The position numbers and the translations under genes are program-made. Under the pieces are notes generated by a model. The model saw nothing but the letters and a program-made list of their open reading frames with translations. It did no database searches and was not told where the DNA came from. Source: UBA117 sp049975245 (GTDB lineage Archaea > Methanobacteriota > Methanobacteria > Methanobacteriales > Methanobacteriaceae). Taken from it: a DNA stretch of 64,000 bases. Location of the stretch: assembly GCA_049975245.1 (NCBI GenBank), contig JBNGDB010000007.1:1-64000 (forward strand). The letters are read 5' to 3'. Positions 47,620 to 56,273 of this stretch are shown here, piece by piece; position 1 is the stretch's first letter, and the number at the start of each line of letters is the position of its first letter.

Positions 47620-47858
47620 ATTACACCCACCTTTTAGTTGTATACATTCTTTTGATGAAAGTTTTCTAAAGGAATTAATTTATTTAATTTAAGATTTATG
47701 TTAAAAATATATATGCATTAACAAATTTATAAAAAATTTGATATCAAACATATTATCAATTTATAGGATTTTTGTTCAAAGTCAAGTTTGAACTAATTTC
47801 TCTTAAACTTTTATATTCCAATTCTACTTTGTTATTTCTATAAACTCCATAATTTTGA

Positions 47859-48401
47859 TTAAATATAAATTCCCATTAGTTCCAAATAAGATCTTCTTTC
47901 AAAACCGTTGGTAATACCTAATTTTTCATAAATCTTAAAGATTTGTGCTACTGATTCTTCAAAATTTTCTCCTTCTACTGCTTCTGTTTCGATTTCAACA
48001 AAAGTACCTACCTTTGAAACATCATCTAAGCTAATAACAAAATTGTTATAGTTATAAATAACCCTCTCTTTGTTCACATTTGCAACAGGGATGAAACCTA
48101 GGTTTTCAAGAATATCAGACATTCTTTGTTTATCTTCAATTTCAACTTCTATTTCTTTACGAGTTTTACTTACTTCGTCCATCTTTGCACCTTTATATGT
48201 GAGAATTAACTTTACAGAATCCTTTGTTGTGGTTTCTCTAATTCTAAGTGCTTCATCAGTTTTAGAAAAATCACGGTGAGGTGCGTTGAAGTAAATATCC
48301 TTTTGATATTCCATTTTTATCTTTTGAGCTTTTAAATCAGATAACGCCTTTTTAACTATATTAAAATTATCTACATGAGCTTTTACTTCAACTTCTATCA
48401 T
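47859..48401 (-). CDS. CYTH-domain protein (CyaB/class IV cyclase-like)
   Basis: 180 residues. ExExK motif at residues 3-7 (EVEVK), KMEYQKDIYFNAP, ALRIRETT, LTYKGAK and FVEIETEAVEGENFEES define the CYTH fold, which binds triphosphorylated substrates with metal. Archaeal members are annotated CyaB, but triphosphatase activity is as likely as cyclase activity. AGGTGATTTA precedes the ATG. Confidence 0.88.
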   Translation of the reverse strand: MIEVEVKAHVDNFNIVKKALSDLKAQKIKMEYQKDIYFNAPHRDFSKTDEALRIRETTTKDSVKLILTYKGAKMDEVSKTRKEIEVEIEDKQRMSDILENLGFIPVANVNKERVIYNYNNFVISLDDVSKVGTFVEIETEAVEGENFEESVAQIFKIYEKLGITNGFERRSYLELMGIYI

Positions 48402-48430
48402 TAAATCACCTATTTATATAATAATCTACT

Positions 48431-50170
48431 TCAGTGCGGACAATTAAATTTAGGACATCCTCCAGAAAATTCTGAATCAACATTTAAATATTTTTTATGA
48501 GAATCTGCATCTGGTAAATTATTAAGGTATAATACTTGTTCTTCTTTTGTGCCATATCTATAAACTGTAATTCCTTTACATTTGAGTTTATATGCCAGTA
48601 AAAAAATATCTCTTACGTCTTTAGTTGATATATCTTTAGGTAAGTTTACAGTTTTAGATACTGCGTTGTCCACGTATTTTTGAAAACTTGCCTGCATTTT
48701 AACGTGCCACTTGGGATGTATATCATAAGCAGTTTTAAAAATTTTCTTATATTTTTCTGGAATTTCTGTTAAATTCTGTATTGAACCAGTTACAGCAATT
48801 TTTCTCAAAATATTTTCATTATAAAATCCTTCTTTTTTGGCAATTTCTTTAAAAACAGGATTTATTTCCATTAATTTAGTGTCATTCATAACTTTTCGAA
48901 CGAATGTAATGGCGAATAAAGGTTCTATGCCACTAGTTACGTTTGCTAGGATACTTATTGTTCCTGTGGGGGCTATTGTTGTTGTAGTAGCATTTCTCAT
49001 TGCATAATAACCTTTTTTATCCCATAAACTTCCACTGAAGTTGGGAAAAGAACCTCTTATAATGCCTAGTCGGTTTGATTCATTTATTGCACTTTGAGAT
49101 ATGAAACTCATAATTTTTTCTGCTAAATTTAAGGCTTGTTTAGAATCATAGGGAATTCCCATCATTAAAAGTAAATCTGCGAATCCCATGACTCCAAGTC
49201 CTATTTTACGATTTTTTAGTGTATTATCTCTTATTTTGGATGTGGGGTAATTGTTTGAGTCGATAACATTATCTAAAAAGTGTACTGCTGTATTTATTGT
49301 ATTTTCAAGCTTATTCCAATCTATTTTACCATCTTTTAACATTTTAGTTAAATTTATTGAACCTAAATTGCATGATTCATAATCTAACAGTGGTTGTTCT
49401 CCACAAGGATTAGTTGCATTGATCCTTCCAATTTTAGGTAATGTATTGCGTCTATTGATCTCATCTATAAATATTAATCCAGGATCTCCATTTTTCCATG
49501 CCATTTCAACTATTTTATCAAGCAATTCTCGTGATGGAACTTTTTTTACTAATTGTCCATTTCTTGGATTTTTCAGTTCATATCCTTCGTTCAAATCAAC
49601 TGCCCTCATAAATTCATCATCCACTGCCACTGATAAATTAAAGTTAGTAAATGATCCTTCCCTGCTTTTTGCGGTAATAAAATCAATTATATCAGGATGA
49701 TTTACAGCTAATACTGCCATATTGGCCCCTCTTCTCCTACCTCCTTGTTTTATTACGTCAGTAGCTACGTCAAATATTCGCATGAATGAAATTGGACCAG
49801 AAGCTATGCCTTTTGTTGATTTAACGACATCCCCCTTAGGACGCAGTTTAGAAAAAGAAAAGCCTACTCCTCCTCCTGATTTATGTATAAGGGCCATATA
49901 TTTTAGAGAATCAAATATACCGCCTATGGAATCTTTAATTGGCAATACAAAACAAGCTGATAATTGATTTATCTCAGTCCCCGCGTTCATCAGGGTGGGA
50001 GAATTGGGCAAAAACTCTAAATTGGACATTAAATTATAAAAATTATCTTCAAGAAGACTTAAATCAGCATTAGCGTCGTAAATTTTATCTACTCGAGCAA
50101 TTGCACTGGCAACTCTCCTAAACATTCCTGCCGGTGATTCGATTAGATGGCCATTTATATCTTTGAGCAA
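48431..50170 (-). CDS. nrdJ: adenosylcobalamin-dependent (class II) ribonucleotide reductase
   Basis: Makes deoxyribonucleotides with a B12 radical. Visible are SACFVLPIKDSIGGIF, GGGVGFSFSKLRP, NPCGEQPLLDYESCNLGSINL (active-site Cys and Glu), APTGTISILANVTSGIEP, and a final GGCPKFNCPH with two cysteines. The first normal start in frame is TTG at 50170. However, the frame stays open to 50275 and its translation there (ELKLSVNAQKILKKRYLLKD) matches the conserved N-terminus of the family. The true start is therefore upstream, perhaps at ATT 50248 or ATA 50251 after CGTGG. Confidence 0.9.
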   Translation of the reverse strand: MLKDINGHLIESPAGMFRRVASAIARVDKIYDANADLSLLEDNFYNLMSNLEFLPNSPTLMNAGTEINQLSACFVLPIKDSIGGIFDSLKYMALIHKSGGGVGFSFSKLRPKGDVVKSTKGIASGPISFMRIFDVATDVIKQGGRRRGANMAVLAVNHPDIIDFITAKSREGSFTNFNLSVAVDDEFMRAVDLNEGYELKNPRNGQLVKKVPSRELLDKIVEMAWKNGDPGLIFIDEINRRNTLPKIGRINATNPCGEQPLLDYESCNLGSINLTKMLKDGKIDWNKLENTINTAVHFLDNVIDSNNYPTSKIRDNTLKNRKIGLGVMGFADLLLMMGIPYDSKQALNLAEKIMSFISQSAINESNRLGIIRGSFPNFSGSLWDKKGYYAMRNATTTTIAPTGTISILANVTSGIEPLFAITFVRKVMNDTKLMEINPVFKEIAKKEGFYNENILRKIAVTGSIQNLTEIPEKYKKIFKTAYDIHPKWHVKMQASFQKYVDNAVSKTVNLPKDISTKDVRDIFLLAYKLKCKGITVYRYGTKEEQVLYLNNLPDADSHKKYLNVDSEFSGGCPKFNCPH

Positions 50171-50412
50171 ATACCTTTTTTTTAATATTTTCTGGGCATT
50201 TACTGACAGTTTTAACTCTTCACGATCTTCTGAGTTTGCAGAACTAATTATATTGCCACGACCTTTAATTATTATTTAAATAATTTAACTATATTTTTTA
50301 TAATGGCCGTAAAAGCACCAATGTATCAATAATACTTATTTTTATGTAATATTTATTATGCTAAAAATTAATATATTTTTTTAGGTTTATATTTTATATA
50401 ATTAAAAATTTT

Positions 50413-50823
50413 TCATTCCATTTTCTTTCCAATAAAATCCTGTAAATATTTTTTTGATTCGTCAATTTGCCATAAATAATCATCTATAAGTCTTTCAAGT
50501 AGTTCATATGGCTTTATCCTATGTTCTCGTTCGTTTACAATTTTTTTTTTAATTTTTAAAGATTTTTTAGGGTCTAATTTTTTATTAAATACTTTCATGA
50601 CCTTTACTGGTTTTTCCACTTCTTTAATCTCATCTAAATAATGTTTTCTTAGAGAACGCATGTCAATTCTTATGTTGTACTTAATCTTTTTTAAAGTCTT
50701 TTCAATATTCTTCAACTCCACTAATAATTGCAATGCTTCTGCAACGGAATGTACTTTTATATTCAGTCCTTCTATTCCGAGATTAGAGATTTCTTCACGA
50801 TAAATTTTTGGATCTAAAACCAT
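50413..50823 (-). CDS. uncharacterised basic, helical protein
   Basis: 136 residues, rich in Lys, Glu and Leu and largely helical, with a coiled-coil-like centre (LVELKNIEKTLKKIKYNIRID). I do not recognise a family. AGGGAAAATT precedes the ATG. It is transcribed away from tbp. Confidence 0.6.
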   Translation of the reverse strand: MVLDPKIYREEISNLGIEGLNIKVHSVAEALQLLVELKNIEKTLKKIKYNIRIDMRSLRKHYLDEIKEVEKPVKVMKVFNKKLDPKKSLKIKKKIVNEREHRIKPYELLERLIDDYLWQIDESKKYLQDFIGKKME

Positions 50824-51214
50824 AATTTTCCCTTTACAACAAATTTTAATATATTTAAATTATTAGTGTGAGTATATATTAAAAAATGTTTATTTAAATA
50901 GTATCAAAAATTATACAATTATAATTATGAATTTTCTATAATCTATAAAAAATAATAAATCTAAAAACTTTATAATATTTAAAAAAATTAATACTGTTAA
51001 ATTTTATAAAAAAATATTATATAATCATTTTTTTATGAATTAAGACATTTTAATTCCTATTAGGGAAGAATTAATAGGTTAAATTACCTTTAATATTTTT
51101 CTTATAAGATGGGAAAAAATTTTTTTTTATAAATATATAAAGTAATATAAATAACCCTTTATAAAACATATAAAAGCTTTGATAAATAAATCGTGATCAT
51201 TCGGAGGTATATAT
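50824..51214. other. intergenic region and tbp promoter
   Basis: 391 very AT-rich bases between divergent genes. CCTATTA (51056-51062) and TAATAGG (51072-51078) form an inverted repeat. The most likely tbp TATA is TTTATAAA at 51158-51165 or CATATAAAAG just after it. The leader ends in GGAGG before the TTG start. No coding ORF is apparent. Confidence 0.5.
51158..51176 (+). promoter_or_regulatory. TATA elements of tbp
   Basis: TTTATAAAACATATAAAAG contains two overlapping TATA candidates about 40-55 bases before the tbp TTG start. Confidence 0.5.
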
Positions 51215-51760
51215 TTGACAGATGTAGAAATAAAAATCGAAAACATCGTAGCTTCTGCAACATTAGGAAAGTCTTTAGAACTAAAACAAGTTGCACCAGC
51301 ATTAGAAGGCGTGGAATATAATGTTGAAAATTTTCCAGGTTTAGTTTATAAATTAAAAGAACCTAAAACAGCTGCGTTAATATTTGGTTCGGGTAAATTA
51401 GTTTGTACTGGAGCTAAATCAATAGAAGATTCTAAAAAGGCCATTCACATTGCAGTGGACAAAATGAGGACTCTGGACCCGGATATCCCCAAAGAATTTG
51501 AGATAAAAATTCAAAACATTGTTGCATCCGCTAATTTAGGTAAAACATTGAATCTTGAAGCAGTTGCATTAGGATTAGAAAATACCGAATATGAACCAGA
51601 ACAATTTCCTGGTTTAGTTTACAGACTTGAAGATCCTAAAGTAGTATTACTTTTATTTGGTTCTGGAAAAGTAGTTTGTACAGGTGCCAAGAGTTTTGAT
51701 GACGCTAAACTCGGTGTTGCTAAGACTCGAGAGCGTTTAGAAGAATTAGATTTGATTTGA
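51215..51760 (+). CDS. tbp: TATA-box binding protein
   Basis: Archaeal TBP, 181 residues, made of two direct repeats of the saddle fold: IENIVASATLGK ... FPGLVYKLKEPK ... GSGKLVCTGAK and IQNIVASANLGK ... FPGLVYRLEDPK ... GSGKVVCTGAK. Recruits TFB and RNA polymerase. The start is TTG with GGAGGTATATA upstream. Its stop is 14 bases from the next gene's start. Confidence 0.97.
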   Translation: MTDVEIKIENIVASATLGKSLELKQVAPALEGVEYNVENFPGLVYKLKEPKTAALIFGSGKLVCTGAKSIEDSKKAIHIAVDKMRTLDPDIPKEFEIKIQNIVASANLGKTLNLEAVALGLENTEYEPEQFPGLVYRLEDPKVVLLLFGSGKVVCTGAKSFDDAKLGVAKTRERLEELDLI

Positions 51761-51774
51761 ACTCGGTGGTATTA

Positions 51775-53295
51775 TTGATTAAGCTTGTAGTTTTTGATCT
51801 TGACAACGTTATTATTGATGGCGAAGCTATAGACGAAATAAGTAAATTGAAAGGCGTTGAAAAAGAAATTACTAATATTACAGAAAAAGCCATGCAAGGC
51901 GAACTAGATTTCGAAACATCTATCAAACAAAGGGTTGATTTACTTAAAGGAACTTCAGTCGAAGATATTAAAGAATTAGTTAAAAAAATACCATTAACAC
52001 CTGGAACTGAAGAAACCATTAAAGAGCTCAAAAAAAGAGGATATAAAATTGCTATTATAACCGGTAGTTTTGAAATCATATCTGATCATATTAAAGATAA
52101 ATTAGATCTAGATTTCGCCTTTTCAAACGTTTTACTGGAAGAAGATGGTTTGCTTACTGGTAAAGTCGAGGGTCCACTTGTAACTGGTTCAAAAGCAGAT
52201 GTTCTAAAAGAACTAGCTGAAGAACAAAAAATATCATTGGAAGAGTGTGTTGCAGTAGGTGACGGGGCAAATGATATATCCATGCTTAAAGCCGTGAAAT
52301 TAGGAATAGCTTTCAATGCTAAACCTGCCCTTAAGGAAATAGCAGACGTAATTATAGAAAAAAAGGATTTGAGGGAACTTTTACCCTTTTTAGAAGTTGA
52401 AAACGGCGCTAATGTAAAATCTGATATTGAAGAACCTAAAACCAATATTAAAATTAAATCCGTTGATTTGGATCAGAGCACTGAACAGCTCCTTAAAGAA
52501 AAGAAAGTTTATGAAAAAAATCTTGCAGAGGTTGCAGAAGAAAGAACTGAGTTTAATCAAGAAGCTAAGGATTTTAGAACCTTGAGAGATGATCTTAACA
52601 ACAGCCTTAAAGAAAATCTTAATAAAGCCATAGAATTCCGGGACAAAAGAAATAAAATCAACGAAGACGTAGAAAAAAATAAAAAATTGCGTGAAAAAGC
52701 CAATAAAGAGCTTAAAAGTATGGAATGGGCTTCGGGTAAGAAAGATCGCATAAATATTGAAAACGAGATAAAAAAAATTGAAAAAACTATTGAAACTAAA
52801 GTTTTGGATATCCGGAAAGAAAATGAATTAGTTAAAAAATCTACAGAACTAAGGAAAAAACTTAAAGAGATCCAAGAAAATGAAGAAGTAAGAGAAGAAG
52901 CCATGGAACTCAGGAAACTATCAGAGTCTCATCATTCCAAGGTTGTAGAACTTTCTGAAGAAGCGCAAAATGCTCATGATAAAATGCTCGAATATTTCAA
53001 AAAAACTGATGAAATTCGTAGTAAAGCTGACGATGCTCATAAAAAGTTTGTGGAAAGCAAAGAAAAAGCTTCAAAAAAACACGAAGAATTCAGGGCAATA
53101 TTGAATGAAATACACAAAATAAACAAAAAGATTGGTAAATTTAAGTCAGAAAAGCGAGAAATGGAAAGTAAAGCCAATAAAAAGCGTAACATTCAAGAAA
53201 AAGAAAGAGCTAAAGAAATTTATCAAAAATTTAAAGAAGGTAAAAAGCTCAGTACTGATGAACTGTTACTTCTTCAAAAACATGATATAGTTTGA
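51775..53295 (+). CDS. HAD phosphatase (SerB-like) fused to a long coiled coil
   Basis: Residues 1-205 are a SerB-like HAD phosphatase: nucleophile Asp8 and Asp10 in FDLDNVIIDG, motif II IITGSF, and motif IV VGDGANDISML. Residues 215-506 are a Lys/Glu-rich coiled coil resembling archaeal proteins of the COG1340 type. It may dephosphorylate phosphoserine or act on another target held by the coiled coil. TTG at 51775 is preferred over 51757: GGTGG lies four bases before it and it avoids overlapping tbp. Confidence 0.85.
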   Translation: MIKLVVFDLDNVIIDGEAIDEISKLKGVEKEITNITEKAMQGELDFETSIKQRVDLLKGTSVEDIKELVKKIPLTPGTEETIKELKKRGYKIAIITGSFEIISDHIKDKLDLDFAFSNVLLEEDGLLTGKVEGPLVTGSKADVLKELAEEQKISLEECVAVGDGANDISMLKAVKLGIAFNAKPALKEIADVIIEKKDLRELLPFLEVENGANVKSDIEEPKTNIKIKSVDLDQSTEQLLKEKKVYEKNLAEVAEERTEFNQEAKDFRTLRDDLNNSLKENLNKAIEFRDKRNKINEDVEKNKKLREKANKELKSMEWASGKKDRINIENEIKKIEKTIETKVLDIRKENELVKKSTELRKKLKEIQENEEVREEAMELRKLSESHHSKVVELSEEAQNAHDKMLEYFKKTDEIRSKADDAHKKFVESKEKASKKHEEFRAILNEIHKINKKIGKFKSEKREMESKANKKRNIQEKERAKEIYQKFKEGKKLSTDELLLLQKHDIV

Positions 53296-53387
53296 AAATT
53301 TTAATAAAAGGGATGATTTTTCCCTTTAATATTATATCTTTAAATTTATTCTTATTTCTAAATATTAATAATTATGAGGTTTATATA

Positions 53388-53543
53388 ATGGTGAAGGATA
53401 AAAATGAATCAAAATCTAAAAATATTGAAATATGTTTTATCTGTAATAAAGAATTTGATATGAATGAAGAGGATATTAGTAGATATATACATGGAAAATA
53501 TCCTTTGTGCCCTTATTGTTCTGAATTTTATGGATTTTATTGA
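53388..53543 (+). CDS. 51-residue zinc-ribbon protein
   Basis: Small protein with CFICNKEF and CPYCSEF, two CxxC knuckles 25 residues apart, likely binding zinc. The frame is open from 53292, but the ATG at 53388 has GAGGTTTATATA upstream and the added N-terminus would be hydrophobic and implausible. Function unknown. Confidence 0.6.
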   Translation: MVKDKNESKSKNIEICFICNKEFDMNEEDISRYIHGKYPLCPYCSEFYGFY

Positions 53544-53660
53544 TTCTCATAATTAGTTATTAGGATATTCATCTAAATATAATTTTTAAGATAAAATTTT
53601 CAATATAATTTTTTGAACTTTTTGAGATTTCTTTAAATAAGACTATTTTGAATAATAAGA

Positions 53661-53726
53661 ATTAAATTAAATTCTGATAAATAATCTAATAATATTAAAT
53701 TAAATTCTGATAAATAATCTAATAAT
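53661..53726. repeat. perfect 33-bp tandem duplication
   Basis: The 33 bases at 53661-53693 are repeated exactly at 53694-53726 in the spacer before topA. The identity suggests a recent slippage duplication. Confidence 0.9.
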
Positions 53727-53750
53727 AATTTTCATAATAAAATTGCAAAA

Positions 53751-53768
53751 ATAATAATAATAATAATA
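53751..53768. repeat. (ATA)6 microsatellite
   Basis: Six ATA units follow the 33-bp tandem duplication in the topA upstream spacer. Confidence 0.85.
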
Positions 53769-53831
53769 AATATGTATATTTCAGTAATAACTATCAAATA
53801 GTGTAATTATACTGATAAATTGAGTGATATC

Positions 53832-55964
53832 ATGCATGAGGTTATAATCTGCGAGAAACCCAAATCATCTGAAAAAATAGCTAATGCTTTATCTACCAAT
53901 GCGGTTAAAAAAAGTTATAAAAGAGTACCTTATTATGAATTTGAAGAAAATGGTAAAAAAACTACTATTTTAGCTGCAGTAGGTCATCTATATTCACTTG
54001 CTTCGAAAAATTCTAGGCAGAAAAAAATTTTTGACGTGGAGTGGAAACCTCTCTATGAAAAAGATAAAAGCAAGAAATATGTAAAAAATTACATTGACGC
54101 AATTATTAAATTCTCAAAAGATGCAGATAGATTCATCCATGCTTGTGATTACGACATTGAAGGTACATTAATAGGTTATAACGCATTAAAATATGCTTGT
54201 GGTGAAAAAAGTTTAGATAACGCCCAGCGTATGAAATTTTCTACATTAACTAAAGAAGATTTACTAAACGCATATGAAAACCCTATCGAAATTGATTTGA
54301 AGCAAGTTGATAGTGGTATTGCTAGACATGTGCTTGACTTTCTTTTTGGAGTGAATATTTCCAAATATTTAACTGACTCTGTGATGAAAGCAACTTCTCG
54401 TTATATTCAATTATCTGCAGGTAGAGTACAAACTCCTACACTATCTATACTGGTTGATCGTGAAAAAGAGATCAAAAAATTTATACCAGAACCATACTGG
54501 ATGATTAAAGCTGATTTAGAAGGAGATATCCTCGCTGATCACAAAAAAGGCAAAATTTTTGATAGAAAGATAGCAGATTCTATCTTAAAAAATTGTGAAA
54601 ATAACGACGCTGTTGTTGAAAAAGTTAATTTCAGGAAAAGTAAAAAAACTCCACCAGTACCATTTGATCTGGGTACTTTGCAATCTGAAGCCTACAGCTT
54701 ATTTGGTTTCAGTCCCAAAAAGACCCAACAAGTTGCTCAAAATCTCTATGTAGAAGGTTATACATCATATCCTAGAACTTCTTCTCAAAAACTTCCAAAA
54801 AGCATAGGATATGAAAAAATATTAAAAAAACTTGGGAAGAATAGTGCCTTTAAAGGCCACATATCCCAATTAAAAAAACCTTACAAACCAAAAGAAGGTA
54901 AAAAAAAGGACGAAGCACACCCTGCAATACACCCTACAGGTTTAATGCCTTCTAAGTTAGGTACTGACTCTCAAAAAATTTATGAATTAATTGTTTACCG
55001 ATTTATTAGTGTATTTAGTGAAGATGCAGTAACAGAAACTATGAAAGTGGATCTAGACATTGGTAATGAAAAATTTGCTTTTAGCAGGAAACAAACTGCA
55101 AAACTGGGATGGTTGGAACATTATCCTTACCGCAAAATTGATGCAGATGTATTCCCTGCTATAAAAGAAGATGATATTCTGAAAGTTCAAAAAATTATCT
55201 GTGACGAAAAAGAAACCAAACCTCCTGCAAGATATAACCAAGCATCTTTAATTCGTGAATTAGAAAAAAGAGGTTTAGGAACTAAATCTACCAGAGCTAA
55301 TATAATTTCTATTCTTTATGATCGAAAATATATCGAAGGAAAACAGATTGAAGTAAATCAATTAGGTGAGCAACTTATAGACACCTTAAAAAAATACTGT
55401 GATAAAATTACTAGTGAAAAATTGACCAGACAATTTGAAAATGAATTAGAAGAGATAATGAAAGGGTCTATAAAAAAAGATAAGGTTATAGAAGAAGCTA
55501 AAATTGAAGTTGCATCTATTTTAGACGATATTGAAAATAAAAAATTAAAAATTGGCGAAGAACTTTACGAAGCTTACAAAGAAAGTAGAATTGTAGGTAA
55601 ATGTAAATGTGGTAATAATTTAATATTAATAAATTCCCCACGTACAGGAAGTATATTTGTAGGCTGTTCAGGATATCCTGATTGTAAAATAACTTATCCA
55701 CTACCCCGTGGTGCTACTATTTTAAAAACTACTTGTGAAAAATGTGGTCTGCCTTTGATATCCTTTGGCAAACCACGTCAAAGGGCGTGTTTAGATCCTG
55801 AATGTGGCCGAGAAGGTAAAAAACCGTCCAACGAAGTTGTGGGTAAATGTCCTGAATGTGGGAATGATCTAATTAAAAGAAGCGGCCGATATGGGGAATT
55901 TATTGGGTGTAGTGGTTTTCCCAAATGCAGATTTACCAAATCTATAGAATATGAAAAAAAATAA
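53832..55964 (+). CDS. topA: DNA topoisomerase I (type IA)
   Basis: Relaxes negative supercoils by a covalent tyrosine intermediate. About 710 residues: TOPRIM domain (VIICEKPKSSEKIA, HACDYDIEGTLIG), gate domains, and active-site Tyr313 in YTSYPRTSSQ. Three C-terminal zinc ribbons follow (CKCGNNL ... CSGYPDC; CEKCGLPL ... CLDPECG; CPECGNDL ... CSGFPKC). The frame opens at a TTG at 53820; ATG 53832 with GAGTGAT upstream is preferred. Confidence 0.96.
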   Translation: MHEVIICEKPKSSEKIANALSTNAVKKSYKRVPYYEFEENGKKTTILAAVGHLYSLASKNSRQKKIFDVEWKPLYEKDKSKKYVKNYIDAIIKFSKDADRFIHACDYDIEGTLIGYNALKYACGEKSLDNAQRMKFSTLTKEDLLNAYENPIEIDLKQVDSGIARHVLDFLFGVNISKYLTDSVMKATSRYIQLSAGRVQTPTLSILVDREKEIKKFIPEPYWMIKADLEGDILADHKKGKIFDRKIADSILKNCENNDAVVEKVNFRKSKKTPPVPFDLGTLQSEAYSLFGFSPKKTQQVAQNLYVEGYTSYPRTSSQKLPKSIGYEKILKKLGKNSAFKGHISQLKKPYKPKEGKKKDEAHPAIHPTGLMPSKLGTDSQKIYELIVYRFISVFSEDAVTETMKVDLDIGNEKFAFSRKQTAKLGWLEHYPYRKIDADVFPAIKEDDILKVQKIICDEKETKPPARYNQASLIRELEKRGLGTKSTRANIISILYDRKYIEGKQIEVNQLGEQLIDTLKKYCDKITSEKLTRQFENELEEIMKGSIKKDKVIEEAKIEVASILDDIENKKLKIGEELYEAYKESRIVGKCKCGNNLILINSPRTGSIFVGCSGYPDCKITYPLPRGATILKTTCEKCGLPLISFGKPRQRACLDPECGREGKKPSNEVVGKCPECGNDLIKRSGRYGEFIGCSGFPKCRFTKSIEYEKK

Positions 55965-56273
55965 ATATATATTAATAATGATGCAAAATCGTTATTTAAT
56001 ATTCTTCTTTTAACTTATTAAATTAGATTACTTGCATTTTTTTAAATTTTAAAAGCTATAATAACTAAAATCATCGCTAAATAGAATTTTGATTATTAAT
56101 AATTCGCCATTTAATGGTATTTCCATAGTTAAATTTAAAAATTTTGAATATTCTATCAAATAGTTATATATCGAAAAAAATTCAAAGTAATTCAATTAAA
56201 ATAAAATAAGGACTAAATAGTGAACTTATATATATTCTAAATACATATCCATCATGCAGTCAGAGGGTATATT
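55965..56273. other. intergenic region between topA and aglB
   Basis: 309 AT-rich bases with no coding ORF. It ends in the aglB promoter (TTATATATA, 56225-56233) and its GAGGG ribosome binding site. Confidence 0.5.
56225..56233 (+). promoter_or_regulatory. TATA box of aglB
   Basis: TTATATATA preceded by GTGAAC lies about 40-50 bases before the aglB ATG. Confidence 0.55.

Noticed and set aside
53292..53387. N-terminal extension of the small zinc-ribbon ORF
   Set aside because: A well-placed GAGG site supports the ATG at 53388, and the extension reads as non-coding AT-rich sequence.
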